A stretch of 64,000 nucleotides of DNA from Ekhidna lutea (GCF_900188325.1 NZ_FZPD01000001.1:434001-498000), one strand, 5' to 3'; positions 36,297-46,540 are shown, counted from the stretch's first letter. Notes: generated by a model not told the origin, from the letters alone. Program-made: numbers and translations.

Positions 36297-38561
36297 TCAA
36301 AGTACAAGCTGACCGATCTGCAATAAATCTTTGATCTTGTTTTCCTGATTTACATAGGCAACCACATCATCTCTTTGAACTTCAGCGACGATGATGTTCC
36401 CAACTTCCTCATGGACATTGCTGTAAATGTCACGTTTGGCCATCGCCTCACATTGTTTTACATTATCTGCTGTTGGTGTGAGATAGTGGACTTTATCCGA
36501 GCGGAATCGATTCAGCAAGAAGATATGGATCAGTGTCATCAATCTTTTTCTTCTATAGTTGGAGACAAACGTGTTTTGATCTCTGATTGAAAGGATAGCC
36601 ACCTTGTTACGATCAACCAATGTACTGAAGACGATATTGGCTATCATTTCTTTATTAGATGAAACGGAAAGTTCAAGTGTTGAAGATCCCATGCTTTGGG
36701 GCTTTAATTTCACTTTTAGTTCCGCATTAATTTCATTGATCGTTTTCCATTCGTGTAGCCATTTTTTAAGAGTCAAAAGGGGCAATTCGGTGTGCAGCAG
36801 ATGCTGAAATTGCGTGGAGCCTTTACCCATGGCCCTTGTCGTCGCAGTTCGCCCGGATGAAGCTGCAAGGGCTCCATCTAATCGGGTTCCACCAACTAAG
36901 GTCTGAGGAGTTTTATATGGCGAATCCAGCAATCTAAGCTTGCGCTGGACTTTCGCCAGTGCGAGCATGCCTTCATTGTTCAATGAATCTGAAAATTCCT
37001 CAGCAGCCAATCCGTCAATTTGGTGACCTCCGTAAGTGATGAAATTAAAGACAAAGCCCATTTTAGCAAGTTCTGATGGAAATGCAATCATCTCTTCTTC
37101 CGTCATACCAGTAGAATCCCAATTAAATGAAGGGGAAAGATTGTAAGCCAGCATTTTATCCGGAAACTCAGCATGAATGGCATCTGCAAACTTTTTCGCG
37201 TCTGCTAAGTCTGCGGTTTTTGTTTCCATCCATAAAATATCTGCAAAGGGTGCCACAGCCAAAGATTTCGCAATGGCGAATGGGATGCCACCTTTGATCT
37301 GGAAATATCCTTCCGGAGATCGCATCGCATCACAGTTCCAGTAAAAAGAAATCCCCAATTCTTTAAGATATGCTTTAACATCAGCGATGGACAATTTTTC
37401 TATCTCGCACTCCCATCCAAGGGCAATGTCCAATTCAAGGCCATCGCTCATGGCAAGTACGATGGCTTGTTTTGCAGCATCACCAATGGTTTTTATTACA
37501 GCATCTTTTTCCCATTCTCCCACAACAAAGTCAATCAACTCATTAAGTGCTTTCTCAAAAGTGATGGCCTCATCTGTTTTAAGAATCTCTGAATACTCCT
37601 CAATTTTTTGTTCTATCCCAATGCCATTTAGCCATTTTCTTGCCTGTGAAGCAATGACTTGCTCACTATAAAGCATATGCCCATAGGTGTCAATGCCATA
37701 TTCATTTAAAAGGGCATGTAGCGTTATAAGTACCGATTTGTAGCTTGGGATGTTTGGATTCGTAACGCCTAGTACAAATGGCTGATCACGTTCATCACTG
37801 ATAGATTCCATCAAAGTGGCCGCCTCAGCATCGGTTCGTGCCACGATTATTCCCTCTACACGCATTACATCCAATTGGAAACGAGCTGCATTTAATCGCT
37901 TGATTTGCTCATCGCATGGAACAAGCACTTTCCCTCCCTGGTGTCCACACTTTTTGGTGCCCGGTTTCTGGTCTTCAATATGATAGCCTGGCACACCTGC
38001 CTCCACAAATCTTCTAACCAGGTTTCGGACGTGTGCATCACCTCCGTGACCTGTGTCCGCATCCGCAATGATGTATGGCGAAAAGTCTATCAAGGGCGTT
38101 TCCTTACGTTCGTTCTCAGTCATTTTACACCGATGAAATCGTTGATTTTTATCTGCTGCAAGTAGTGCCCTAACTATTGAGGCGGCTTCATTTGGCACCT
38201 GACTTAGCGGGTAGCTTGCAAGATCGGCACCCGGATCCTCATCTGCGGAACCTTTGGCGGAGGTAGCCCAGCCTCCAAGGTATATTCCTTCGATTCCTGC
38301 ACGCTTCATCATGACCGCCTGGCCAGGTGAATAAGGGCCAAAAGTGGTTATGGAAGACTTTTCTGAATATTTTTCCCTAAGCTTTTGGAAAAAATCTTTT
38401 GCAGCTGCTTTTGCTATTGAATAATCCTGAAAGATGGTTCCTTGCTGCTCTGCTACTTGTCTGGCAGTATAAAGTCTCTTTATTCCGTCAAATCTGGATT
38501 TTTCGAAAAAATTAATTACTCCGGCAACAGTCTCCTGGAATACGGTTGATTCATTTTTCAT
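36297..38561 (-). CDS. aceA: isocitrate lyase, long (ICL2-like) form
   Basis: A 754-residue isocitrate lyase that cleaves isocitrate to succinate and glyoxylate. The catalytic KKCGH motif (near residue 205) and the [11 protein letters not shown] and HIEDQKPG blocks are intact. At 754 residues it is far longer than the 430-530 residues of common enzymes and similar in size to the mycobacterial ICL2 type, whose extra C-terminal domain binds acetyl-CoA. Residues about 600-754 here ([20 protein letters not shown] onward) form such an extension. The start overlaps aceB by 4 bases. Confidence 0.92.
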   Translation of the reverse strand: MKNESTVFQETVAGVINFFEKSRFDGIKRLYTARQVAEQQGTIFQDYSIAKAAAKDFFQKLREKYSEKSSITTFGPYSPGQAVMMKRAGIEGIYLGGWATSAKGSADEDPGADLASYPLSQVPNEAASIVRALLAADKNQRFHRCKMTENERKETPLIDFSPYIIADADTGHGGDAHVRNLVRRFVEAGVPGYHIEDQKPGTKKCGHQGGKVLVPCDEQIKRLNAARFQLDVMRVEGIIVARTDAEAATLMESISDERDQPFVLGVTNPNIPSYKSVLITLHALLNEYGIDTYGHMLYSEQVIASQARKWLNGIGIEQKIEEYSEILKTDEAITFEKALNELIDFVVGEWEKDAVIKTIGDAAKQAIVLAMSDGLELDIALGWECEIEKLSIADVKAYLKELGISFYWNCDAMRSPEGYFQIKGGIPFAIAKSLAVAPFADILWMETKTADLADAKKFADAIHAEFPDKMLAYNLSPSFNWDSTGMTEEEMIAFPSELAKMGFVFNFITYGGHQIDGLAAEEFSDSLNNEGMLALAKVQRKLRLLDSPYKTPQTLVGGTRLDGALAASSGRTATTRAMGKGSTQFQHLLHTELPLLTLKKWLHEWKTINEINAELKVKLKPQSMGSSTLELSVSSNKEMIANIVFSTLVDRNKVAILSIRDQNTFVSNYRRKRLMTLIHIFLLNRFRSDKVHYLTPTADNVKQCEAMAKRDIYSNVHEEVGNIIVAEVQRDDVVAYVNQENKIKDLLQIGQLVL

Positions 38562-40456
38562 ACGTGAATTGGTTTAAGCGTCACCAAATCCAGATTAGCT
38601 GTGATTCGATGGCCAGTAGTTTTTAATTGTTGGAAATATGCGTCAACACGTTCCTCAGCAATCTTGAAGTCTGTGTTGTTTAAGTTCAAATTGAGCAGGT
38701 CTATATACCACGGAGCTTTGTTTGAGTCATGAACCAGCCGTGAGACAATCATCTTAGAAATCGGAAGGGTTGTCAATTTGGAGTCATTATGAACATCACG
38801 ATTGTTCGCTTTCATCAGCTTTTCAAACTCCTCTTCGAGTATGCGATCAAATAATGCTCTTGTAAAAGGCTCACCCTTTACTAGGTTGACCTCTTTATCT
38901 GCTTCCGTTATTTTGGCTTTTTTATGCACCCACTCCCAAAGCACACCCACTCGAATTTCTCCGGTGGCCATGTCTTCCATGAGGTAGAGTATGTTGTCAT
39001 CACCGAAGAAGTCAGCCGGCTTAAGTGCTGCAGCTTGAAAGCCTTGCAAGAATGCATTACCATATTGCAACGCAACGCTGAGTAGGTTTCTGGCTCCCCG
39101 AATGGTACGTGGTGCTTCGGCTAAATGGATCAGTGCTTGCTCGTCTTTATCGGAGTACCTCAGTGGTTCAAAAGAACTCCCCAGCTGATTTTTAGCTCCA
39201 ACTTTTTCCCAGACAGGGCGAATGATGTGCACCATTTTCCAATGTGCAACCCACTTTCCTGATGCTCCGGCCTGCTGTTCTCGTTCAGCTCCGGCAACAG
39301 CTTTTTTCATGCTTTCTTCAACACCCTTTTCACCACCTACAGGAATATTTGGTTCCATTCCTCCTTGCCATAACGCAAAGTTTCCATTCTTATCAGGTGT
39401 GTTTACCGTTCGTCGAACCAGATCTTCATAGGCAGCCATATAGCTGTAATCCATTGTGATGGATTCGATGTTTGGGTTTATGAAGTCAGGTACACCAGCC
39501 AATGCATCGGATACGCTATTTATGTAATCCCATCGGCCGGTATTGAACCCCACAAAATGCTTTCCGAGGGCGGCTCGAATTTCCATGAGCTGCATGGCGG
39601 CCTCCAACTGCTCAACAAGCACATACGTTTTAATCGTGCCTATTTCAAGCTCGAGGTGTGTTTCCAATGCGGTAATTAATTCGTTCCAAAAAGCGGCCTC
39701 ATCTGCTGTTTGAATTTTGGGCAAATACAGCACAACAGAACGACCACTTGAGAGGAATTTTTTATAGTTGTTGACAACATAAAGCGATAAGTCTGTGATA
39801 GAGGCAGAGAAAGAAGCTCCGCCTTCCATGGTAATGTGTCGATCATCCAGGTGAAGTCCCCTCACCCGGTAAATGATAGTAGTAAAGTCAAGTTGTTGTT
39901 GTAAGTCAGCTACAATTTCTTTTCCGAAAAAGCCATTTGACCAGTGGTTCATTTCCTGAGCAACTTGTTTGGCAACTTCAAGAAAAACCGGATCTTGATG
40001 AATGGCTAATTTGAGATTTCGAATATTATCCAAAGACATGGAGTCTATTTGCCCAAGCGCATCTTCTCCATCAAACATCCAGCCGTCTGCACCAGAAAGA
40101 AGAGCGTAGGCCACATTTCGAATGCTTGACTTTAAAGAAGCATTTGGTTTGGTTGCCGGTCCGGTACCCTGAATCCACTGGCATTGCAAGTCCTTAGGGA
40201 TAGTTGCTCCTTCAAAGTTTCCTTCACGCGCATCTTTTACAGTGAGTGAACTGTTGCCAATGGTTTTTTCCTCCGGAAGAAAATGGGGCGTATCACCAGA
40301 CTCAATCCGAATTTTTCTTCGATCAGATCGAAGTTTCATTAACTCCTTCTGGTGTGCATTAAAACTGGCCAGGTATTCAAGAGCAGTTAGTGCATCATCT
40401 GTGTAGATATCTCGATAATCAATTAGTCGATCCGAGTGAATATGTAATTGTGACAT
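38558..40456 (-). CDS. aceB: malate synthase
   Basis: A malate synthase, about 632 residues from the ATG at 40456. The frame extends to a TTG at 40474, but that codon lies in the -7 box, so 40456 (MSQLHIHSD) is preferred. It condenses glyoxylate with acetyl-CoA. Family blocks include [42 protein letters not shown] and [15 protein letters not shown]. It is longer than the 530 residues of E. coli AceB. It forms a two-gene operon with aceA. Confidence 0.92.
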   Translation of the reverse strand: MSQLHIHSDRLIDYRDIYTDDALTALEYLASFNAHQKELMKLRSDRRKIRIESGDTPHFLPEEKTIGNSSLTVKDAREGNFEGATIPKDLQCQWIQGTGPATKPNASLKSSIRNVAYALLSGADGWMFDGEDALGQIDSMSLDNIRNLKLAIHQDPVFLEVAKQVAQEMNHWSNGFFGKEIVADLQQQLDFTTIIYRVRGLHLDDRHITMEGGASFSASITDLSLYVVNNYKKFLSSGRSVVLYLPKIQTADEAAFWNELITALETHLELEIGTIKTYVLVEQLEAAMQLMEIRAALGKHFVGFNTGRWDYINSVSDALAGVPDFINPNIESITMDYSYMAAYEDLVRRTVNTPDKNGNFALWQGGMEPNIPVGGEKGVEESMKKAVAGAEREQQAGASGKWVAHWKMVHIIRPVWEKVGAKNQLGSSFEPLRYSDKDEQALIHLAEAPRTIRGARNLLSVALQYGNAFLQGFQAAALKPADFFGDDNILYLMEDMATGEIRVGVLWEWVHKKAKITEADKEVNLVKGEPFTRALFDRILEEEFEKLMKANNRDVHNDSKLTTLPISKMIVSRLVHDSNKAPWYIDLLNLNLNNTDFKIAEERVDAYFQQLKTTGHRITANLDLVTLKPIHV

Positions 40457-40471
40457 AGGTTGAATTTTTGC

Positions 40472-40479
40472 CAAATATA
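40472..40479 (-). promoter_or_regulatory. -7 promoter box for aceBA
   Basis: On the minus strand the sequence reads TATATTTG, a full match to the Bacteroidota -7 consensus TAnnTTTG. It lies 16 bases before the aceB ATG, giving a short leader. Confidence 0.6.
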
Positions 40480-40494
40480 TTAAAATAATCTAAA

Positions 40495-40509
40495 AGCGGA
40501 AATTCCGCT
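40495..40509. promoter_or_regulatory. palindromic operator candidate between aceB and its regulator
   Basis: AGCGGAA, one central A, TTCCGCT: a perfect 7-base-arm palindrome. It occupies the -33 region expected for the aceB -7 box and lies 40 bases before the divergent regulator start, so a repressor bound here could control both genes. Confidence 0.6.
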
Positions 40510-40548
40510 AATATTATTTTTTACTCTTTTAATATCTAAATTCACCGC

Positions 40549-42009
40549 ATGATTTCGGATAATGACGTTTTGAAGTTGATTATGGGGTTTAAGGTGAAGC
40601 ACCTTCGATCCAGGGTGGGGGTATCGTATCAGGAGCTTTCTAATAGAACAGGACTATCTGTTTCCTATCTCAATGACATTGAAAAAGGGAAGAAATATCC
40701 GAAACCGGATAAGATTCGAATGCTCGCAGAGGCTTTTGAGGTAAGCTATGATGAGTTGGTAAGTACCCAGGCAGATAAAAAGCTACGTCCAGTGGTGGAG
40801 TTATTAAACTCCGGGTTTTTTAAATACTTTCCTACCGAAGAGTTTGGCTTGAATCTGGAAAAGCTGATAGATATATTCAGTAATTCACCGGATAAGATCA
40901 GTGCCTTTATCAGCACCATTTTGAAAATGGTCAGGAGCTACCAGATTGAAAAGGAGCATTTTTACCGGGTAGCACTGCGATCGTATCAGGATATGCATGA
41001 CAATTTTTTCCCCTCCCTGGAAAAAGCGGCAGAAGATTTTAGAACAACTTCCAAACTAAAAGGAATTCCTTCTCTGACTTCTTTGAAGCAATTATTGTAT
41101 GATAAATTCTCGATTGAAACAGATGATACCAAACTGGGTAATCATGAAAAGCTGAGACGTTTTCGTTCATACTATTCTGAATCAGCAAATAAGCTCTATG
41201 TAAATAGCCAGCTTAGCGAGGAACAACAAAAATTTCTGATAGCGAAAGAATTGGGATTTCAGCATTTAGGTATTGGAGAACGACCACATGAAACAACGCT
41301 GAATAAAGAAGCATCTTTTGAAAAGCTCTTAAATAATTTCAGAGCTTCCTACTTTGCAGCTTCTTTACTCATGAGCTCAGATGAACTAGTTAAGGACCTA
41401 CAAAAATTGTCTGTAGCCACTAGTTGGAATCCCAAATTAATTGAAAGTTTACTAAAAAAGTTTCAGGTTACACCTGAAACACTACTTCAAAGGCTCACCA
41501 ATATTTTACCGAAACACTTTGGTATAGACAATCTGTTTTTTATCCGACTGGATAATACAAAGGGGCTAGTCAATTATCGTATTACGAAGGAATTGCATCT
41601 TTCAGGTTTGCATAAACCCTATCAAAATCAACTGGAAGAACACCTGTGTCATCGATGGGTCTCAATCAGTAGCATCAAACAATTAAACAGTGTCAAATCC
41701 AATTATGTGATTGACGCGCAGGTTTCTGAATACTGGCAAACGGATAATGCCTACTTCTGTATTTCTATTGCAGAGCCGGACCGGTTTGACAATCATAATG
41801 GAACCAGCGTTACACTAGGACTATCGATGAATGAATCGCTGAGGGGGGCTTTTAATTTTATGAAAGATCCTGATTTGCGTAGAAGAACGGTACATACTAC
41901 CTGTGAGCAGTGTTCCATTCCCGATTGTGAACATCGTGTAGCACCACCTACGATCGTTAATAAAAGAAGGCTCGAGGAAGAGCTGGAAGAGGAATTGAAG
42001 AAACTTTAA
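40549..42009 (+). CDS. XRE-family short-chain fatty acyl-type regulator of the glyoxylate operon
   Basis: A 486-residue regulator with an N-terminal XRE helix-turn-helix (about 14-70; YQELSNRTGLSVSYLNDIEK), a central ImmA/IrrE-like region that lacks an HExxH zinc motif (about 160-260), and a C-terminal domain with a CEQCSIPDCEHR cysteine cluster near 455. This order matches the short-chain fatty acyl transcriptional regulator family, which includes regulators of acetate and propionate genes such as RamB. It is divergent from aceBA across a palindrome, so acyl-CoA-dependent control is likely. Confidence 0.82.
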   Translation: MISDNDVLKLIMGFKVKHLRSRVGVSYQELSNRTGLSVSYLNDIEKGKKYPKPDKIRMLAEAFEVSYDELVSTQADKKLRPVVELLNSGFFKYFPTEEFGLNLEKLIDIFSNSPDKISAFISTILKMVRSYQIEKEHFYRVALRSYQDMHDNFFPSLEKAAEDFRTTSKLKGIPSLTSLKQLLYDKFSIETDDTKLGNHEKLRRFRSYYSESANKLYVNSQLSEEQQKFLIAKELGFQHLGIGERPHETTLNKEASFEKLLNNFRASYFAASLLMSSDELVKDLQKLSVATSWNPKLIESLLKKFQVTPETLLQRLTNILPKHFGIDNLFFIRLDNTKGLVNYRITKELHLSGLHKPYQNQLEEHLCHRWVSISSIKQLNSVKSNYVIDAQVSEYWQTDNAYFCISIAEPDRFDNHNGTSVTLGLSMNESLRGAFNFMKDPDLRRRTVHTTCEQCSIPDCEHRVAPPTIVNKRRLEEELEEELKKL

Positions 42010-42014
42010 CAAAG

Positions 42015-42052
42015 GGAGGTAGTTATTGTTCCACGACAAGAATAATTCCTCC
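42015..42052. terminator. possible weak bidirectional terminator
   Basis: GGAGG (42015-42019) and CCTCC (42048-42052) flank an interrupted stem with TTATT/AATAA. It lies between the regulator and the convergent DUF6090 array and lacks a strong T run. Confidence 0.3.
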
Positions 42053-42104
42053 AAATGGTATAGAAAAGGTAAGAAGTAATTGTATTCTCGGCGTAGGATG
42101 AGCA

Positions 42105-42848
42105 TCAGTTTTCTTTTAATTCACGATTGATCTGTTCAATGAGTGCAATAATACTTTCTCTTACACGCTGAGCCCTGAGCTCTACTGAGCCGTTTTCCAG
42201 ACCTTTGACATTTACAATTTTGATGAAGTCAGGATCCGTTTTTAGAGTACTGTAATCTTCGTTTGAAATCATAAAATTCATGTAAAACCGCTTACTTAGA
42301 TCCTGATGCATCTGGAAGTACTTGTGCAAAACAGGTTGGACATGCTGAGAATTAAACCTAATTCGCTCTTCTTCATACCTCTTGTAGTAGGGGTATAAAC
42401 TTTCATAATGTGTGGATATGTTAAGTCTCAAGCTATCATTTAAAACAAGCTCTAATCCCTTAGAGAGCAGCAAACTGAAGCCACTTTTATTGGGACTAAA
42501 ATGTGGCGTCACCCGAAGGTTTGTGGCAAGAAATTGAAAACGATCGTTGGGTGCTTCATTCCGATCAAGGAATTCCACTATGTCGATACAAGCCTCGTTG
42601 ATTTCATCCATTATGCCTAAGTCGGAATCAATTTCTAGGAGATCTGCCTGAAGATTACTTCGGATTTCTGCAAGTATCTTTTTCTCTAGTATTCTTGCTT
42701 TTGCATAGTCTTTGGCCGTATCAATCTGCACGGCAATCAAGATTCCGACCACCACCAATAGGATCTCACCAATGGCATAAAACAGATAGCTAGTAACTTT
42801 ATTTTGAGCTAAGAGTTTTCGGCGGATTTTTCGAAGGAGGAAGAGCAT
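42105..42848 (-). CDS. DUF6090 membrane protein, type A (copy A1)
   Basis: A 247-residue protein with a basic N-terminal helix (LLRKIRRKLLAQNKVTSYL), one transmembrane helix (about 22-42, AIGEILLVVVGILIAVQI) and a helical domain of about 200 residues predicted outside the cytoplasm. The family motif recurs as SLLLSKGLELVLNDSLRLNI near residue 130. It is the last of five tandem type A genes and starts 3 bases after A2 ends. After the shared N-terminus it diverges strongly from its neighbours. Function unknown. Confidence 0.82.
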   Translation of the reverse strand: MLFLLRKIRRKLLAQNKVTSYLFYAIGEILLVVVGILIAVQIDTAKDYAKARILEKKILAEIRSNLQADLLEIDSDLGIMDEINEACIDIVEFLDRNEAPNDRFQFLATNLRVTPHFSPNKSGFSLLLSKGLELVLNDSLRLNISTHYESLYPYYKRYEEERIRFNSQHVQPVLHKYFQMHQDLSKRFYMNFMISNEDYSTLKTDPDFIKIVNVKGLENGSVELRAQRVRESIIALIEQINRELKEN

Positions 42849-42851
42849 TTG

Positions 42852-43610
42852 TTAATCTTGGTTTAATTCATTTTCGATTTGAATGATCAGCTCATTGGAT
42901 TTTTGCTTAAGTGCATTTAGCAAGTTCAAAGCATCAGTATCTGCCCAATACCCGACCGCAGCATTGTTGATATATTGAAATTTGTTTTTCCTCAGCTCAT
43001 TAGCTAGTTGCCTTTTTGTTTTTGTTGGAAAAAGATGGGCGGTGATGGGGACATATTTCATGCCATAGGTTTCGTTGATAAAGGCCATATCCAAAGCCAG
43101 CGCCCAGTCGGAGTTGATGTTCATTCGTTTCTGAACTTCCAGTACTTCAGCATAATGATGGATGATTTGATCTCGTAATGTGATATTCGAGATCACTTTA
43201 AGATTGCCTGTATTTGAAAGATCATCGAAGGTGGAGCGGGACGAGCTGAATAAAGGGACAATACTCCCGTAGTTCATATATTCCTGTGCGGTATAAAGAA
43301 TTACCGAATCGCTGGCTGATTTATCATTTAGTGTCGCACAAAATATATCTATGGACTGCATTGCTACATTTAAGTCCTCAATCAGCCTAGAGAAATTACC
43401 AATGTCCTGCTTGTTTTCTGCAATCAACCTTTTGAGGTAGCCTTCTTCCTCTGTCATTACTTTTCGCTGGTCGTTCCAACCGTCAATCTGCACAGCTATC
43501 AAAATTCCAATCACCACCAATAGAATCTCACCAATGGCATAAAATAGATAGCTAGTAACTTTATTTTGAGCTAAGAGCTTTCGGCGGATTTTTCGGAGTA
43601 GGAAGAGCAT
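42852..43610 (-). CDS. DUF6090 membrane protein, type A (copy A2)
   Basis: A 252-residue protein whose first 40 residues are nearly identical to copy A1, including the basic helix and the transmembrane segment followed by QIDGWNDQRK. The exported helical part carries the motif as FDDLSNTGNLKVISNITLRD near residue 125. Comparing its first 127 bases with those of A1 by eye shows about ten differences, far fewer than in the rest of the gene. It starts 6 bases after A3 ends. Confidence 0.82.
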   Translation of the reverse strand: MLFLLRKIRRKLLAQNKVTSYLFYAIGEILLVVIGILIAVQIDGWNDQRKVMTEEEGYLKRLIAENKQDIGNFSRLIEDLNVAMQSIDIFCATLNDKSASDSVILYTAQEYMNYGSIVPLFSSSRSTFDDLSNTGNLKVISNITLRDQIIHHYAEVLEVQKRMNINSDWALALDMAFINETYGMKYVPITAHLFPTKTKRQLANELRKNKFQYINNAAVGYWADTDALNLLNALKQKSNELIIQIENELNQD

Positions 43611-43616
43611 AGGCGG

Positions 43617-44381
43617 TTAGTTTTGACATTTCAATTTAAGAGATTCCTCCATTGTGGAAATATCTGTACTCAGATTTTCATAGAGCATCTTTACCCGGGC
43701 CCCCGACCCAATAAAATAGACCGCATCGCTAATCAGCTCATCCCGGTACGATTGATCTGCTCTCACCAGTTTGACTAACTGATTTTTGTCAACCAAAGAA
43801 GAATCAATAGCCTCATCCACAAATGAGATCAATGGCCAACCAATTTTGGAATAACTCTCTGTATCATAAAAAAGCCGGACGGCCTGATCAGAGTTGATAT
43901 CCACAACGTCCACTATTCCTTCAATATTTGAATAATAGGCTAGTAGTTTTTCCTTGATTTCCTCATCCAACAATCCAATATTTCCACTTGATTTAATGTC
44001 GTCAAAAGCAGATACACTTGGTTTGAACGTGAATGTTACAAGGGAAACAGAAGCGAGCATTTCGTTTGCGATTTCTAGAGGGTCCAATGCCTCTTGTTGC
44101 AGTAATCCCAATAGTTTATTGCTGTGGTAAATACGTTCATCTGTTTCGTGAACAAGTCTCTCAAGCTGGTGCTGGTCCTGTCTCACATCCTCTAGCAGTT
44201 TACAGTAATAGACATTTTTCTTATTCTGAAGCTTTCGGTTTTCATTGAGGTTATTAAGTTGTATTGCAATAAAAATCCCAATTACGACTAAGATGATCTC
44301 TCCAATGGCATATAGAAGATAAGTAGTGACTTTATTCTTTTGCATAAGCTTGCGGCGGATTTTTCGGAAGAGGAAGATCAT
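43617..44381 (-). CDS. DUF6090 membrane protein, type A (copy A3)
   Basis: A 254-residue protein starting MIFLFRKIRRKLMQKNKVTT, with the transmembrane helix GEIILVVIGIFIAIQL and NNLNENRK at the boundary. The motif appears as FDDIKSSGNIGLLDEEIKEK, followed by LLAYYSNIE. It overlaps copy A4 by 4 bases (ATGA), showing coupled translation. A cysteine lies in the last three residues (KCQN), unlike the other copies. Confidence 0.82.
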   Translation of the reverse strand: MIFLFRKIRRKLMQKNKVTTYLLYAIGEIILVVIGIFIAIQLNNLNENRKLQNKKNVYYCKLLEDVRQDQHQLERLVHETDERIYHSNKLLGLLQQEALDPLEIANEMLASVSLVTFTFKPSVSAFDDIKSSGNIGLLDEEIKEKLLAYYSNIEGIVDVVDINSDQAVRLFYDTESYSKIGWPLISFVDEAIDSSLVDKNQLVKLVRADQSYRDELISDAVYFIGSGARVKMLYENLSTDISTMEESLKLKCQN

Positions 44382-45124
44382 TTTGATAGGTATTGATCTA
44401 AGTGAAGAATTAGTGCTTTTGAAGATTTATGACTGAACTCCATTTCATCGTTAGTCAGGTCAAACAGTATCCGCTTGAAGTTGCTCAATCCCTGAAAGGA
44501 AGCGGCTAGATGACCATGATCTACATTACTCCAAACCAACGAATCAATCAGTGGACCTTGATCATGCAAGGATGTGGAGCCGAAAGTATAGGTATTTACA
44601 TAGGTGGCAAGTTTCCCTCTGTAATCATTGGTGATCCGTTCTACCAGGTTGATTTTAGAAAACTTCTGATTGTAAAAATTTTTAATTTGTGACCTGATCG
44701 AGTCAGGTAAAATTTCAATCAAATCGGAATTAACCAAGCTATTGTAGCTATTGGTATTATATCTTAAAGGCTCGGTCCAGTTAGGATTAAACTCAGTCCG
44801 TACAATTTTTAATAATGTGTCAATGGTCGCAGATGGCTTTGCCACTCGACCTCTCAGAGATTCATTTAGGAGGTACTGACGTTTGACTTCAGGTAATCGA
44901 TCTTGGATTAAAAAAGTGTCTTGTATTAAATCACTTCGCAAGGCAGTGATCGTTTCTTTTAATTTATTCCTGGATTTTATTTCTTCATTTCTGTTGTTGA
45001 TACTCACTGCTATCAAAATCCCAATTACGACTAGGATGATCTCTCCTATGGCATATAGAAGATAAGTAGTGACTTTATTCTTTTGCATAAGCTTTCGGCG
45101 GATTTTTCGAAGGAGGAAGAGCAT
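44378..45124 (-). CDS. DUF6090 membrane protein, type A (copy A4)
   Basis: A 248-residue protein with the shared LLRKIRRKLMQKNKVTTYLL opening and transmembrane helix ending ILIAVSINNRNEE. The motif region reads YNSLVNSDLIEILPDSIRSQ and IKNFYNQKF. It overlaps A3 by 4 bases and A5 by 1 base, so A5 to A3 form a tightly coupled block. The exported part is divergent in sequence but similar in length and helicity. Confidence 0.82.
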   Translation of the reverse strand: MLFLLRKIRRKLMQKNKVTTYLLYAIGEIILVVIGILIAVSINNRNEEIKSRNKLKETITALRSDLIQDTFLIQDRLPEVKRQYLLNESLRGRVAKPSATIDTLLKIVRTEFNPNWTEPLRYNTNSYNSLVNSDLIEILPDSIRSQIKNFYNQKFSKINLVERITNDYRGKLATYVNTYTFGSTSLHDQGPLIDSLVWSNVDHGHLAASFQGLSNFKRILFDLTNDEMEFSHKSSKALILHLDQYLSK

Positions 45125-45876
45125 TATTTGATGGCTTGGGTATTTGTTTGTTTCAGGATCCTATCAATGATTGTTTCCAGGCGATTTAGCTTGGCAATGT
45201 AATTCGTAATCCCCCAGAATTGATTATCCATGTGATTTTCAAAAACCAAGTCTTGAAACAACGGATGATTTTTAGATGCAAACTTTGAGCGACCATTGGT
45301 TCTACCAAGTCCATAAAAGTCAATATCCTTCATTGTGGCATTTTGGGTGAGGTATGGGAGTGTTTGAGACTGGCTGATTTCATCCATTGTTTCATAGCCT
45401 TCTTTTTTTTCATCCATCTCGCTCACCCACTCAAAAATGAGGGAACGCAGTTCGTCAGAAGAAATTAAATTCAACCTGCCCGAGGAGATCAGCTCCATGA
45501 TTACGGATTGGCTGGCATTAAAATCTGTATAATCCAGGGAAAGGTATATCAAGCTGTCAAGGTTGTGTTGTGCAAGTGTAGCCTTTGGTTCTCCTATCAG
45601 GCTCATGATTTTACCTGTTGCCTCGGCTAGAGTCTGGTGATGCCGGATGGCAGCATCAAGCTTGGTTTTATTGATTTGAAATTCCTGGTGGAGATCTTTC
45701 AGAATCACACGTTCCTTTTTTTGATTTAGGCGGGCGTCATTCCAGCTATTGATCTGAACAGCAATGATGATCCCGATCACTACCAATACGATCTCTCCAA
45801 TGGCATAGAGCAGGTAAGTAGTGACTTTATTCTTTTGCAGAAGCTTTCGGCGGACTTTACGTAGGAGGAAGAGCAT
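45124..45876 (-). CDS. DUF6090 membrane protein, type A (copy A5)
   Basis: A 250-residue protein, first of the five type A genes. The opening LLRKVRRKLLQKNKVTTYLL and the transmembrane helix (EIVLVVIGIIIAVQINSWND) match the others. The motif reads VIMELISSGRLNLISSDELR near residue 125. It lies 94 bases downstream of the YjjX-like gene; no clear promoter box was seen in that gap, so the block may be read through from upstream. Confidence 0.82.
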   Translation of the reverse strand: MLFLLRKVRRKLLQKNKVTTYLLYAIGEIVLVVIGIIIAVQINSWNDARLNQKKERVILKDLHQEFQINKTKLDAAIRHHQTLAEATGKIMSLIGEPKATLAQHNLDSLIYLSLDYTDFNASQSVIMELISSGRLNLISSDELRSLIFEWVSEMDEKKEGYETMDEISQSQTLPYLTQNATMKDIDFYGLGRTNGRSKFASKNHPLFQDLVFENHMDNQFWGITNYIAKLNRLETIIDRILKQTNTQAIK

Positions 45877-45970
45877 GTTACGATTTGAAGATTAGGCGAT
45901 TGATGGATTTAATTGATTGAAGATAATAAATTCTAATTCACCCCTTTGAATTTCCATGGTAATACTATGC

Positions 45971-46495
45971 TCAATAAATCTCCTTTTTCACAAAAGGAAT
46001 CAAGGCTAAAATGACTGCTTGTTCGTAATATGCGGTTCTTCCCAGCAATCCATTGGTGAGGGAGCCAACTGCACCTCCTTTTTGTTTCGAGTTATGATCT
46101 TCAAAAACCTGATCGTTTGCATGACCAAGTTCTGCACCCTGAAGGACTAGCGTTCTGACTTTTGGAGGCAGGAAAAAGGTGCTCGTTCTGGATTGACCTT
46201 TTTGGTTCTTTGCAAGAATGACCACCCAGGCAAAGGCTTCCATGCCTTCCACTGTTTCTTCGATTCCTCCCTCAATACCTACCCAGAAACCTGCTTCAGG
46301 TATCTCAATTTTTGCTTGCTCTGCTCGGTTTTTAGCTCCTTGCAGCGTCTCTCCATTGGTCATGGGCTGATCGGAGACACCAGAGGGAACAGCTATGCCT
46401 TCAATATCAAATCGCTCATTGGGAAACACCTGACCAAACCCAAGTTGTGTTGCGTTTATCTTAACCGGATTTTTTGATGCAACGATGACTTTCAT
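45971..46495 (-). CDS. yjjX: inosine/xanthosine triphosphatase, YjjX family
   Basis: A 174-residue NTPase of the YjjX/ITPase-like family. The opening VIVASKNPVKINATQLGFGQ, SGVSDQPMTNGETLQGAKNR and WVGIEGGIEE are characteristic. It should hydrolyse non-canonical ITP and XTP, protecting nucleic acids. It sits between the type A and type B DUF6090 blocks in the same orientation, with 94 and 45 base gaps; a functional link to them is not evident and it may simply be trapped there. Confidence 0.88.
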   Translation of the reverse strand: MKVIVASKNPVKINATQLGFGQVFPNERFDIEGIAVPSGVSDQPMTNGETLQGAKNRAEQAKIEIPEAGFWVGIEGGIEETVEGMEAFAWVVILAKNQKGQSRTSTFFLPPKVRTLVLQGAELGHANDQVFEDHNSKQKGGAVGSLTNGLLGRTAYYEQAVILALIPFVKKEIY

Positions 46496-46540
46496 ATTAA
46501 ACTAATTTGAGAGGTGTGAGTTCCTAAAATATGGATGACC

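Noticed and set aside
40457-40474. Malate synthase start at the TTG at 40474
   Set aside because: That codon overlaps the TATATTTG -7 box, so it would not be in the transcript; the ATG at 40456 fits.
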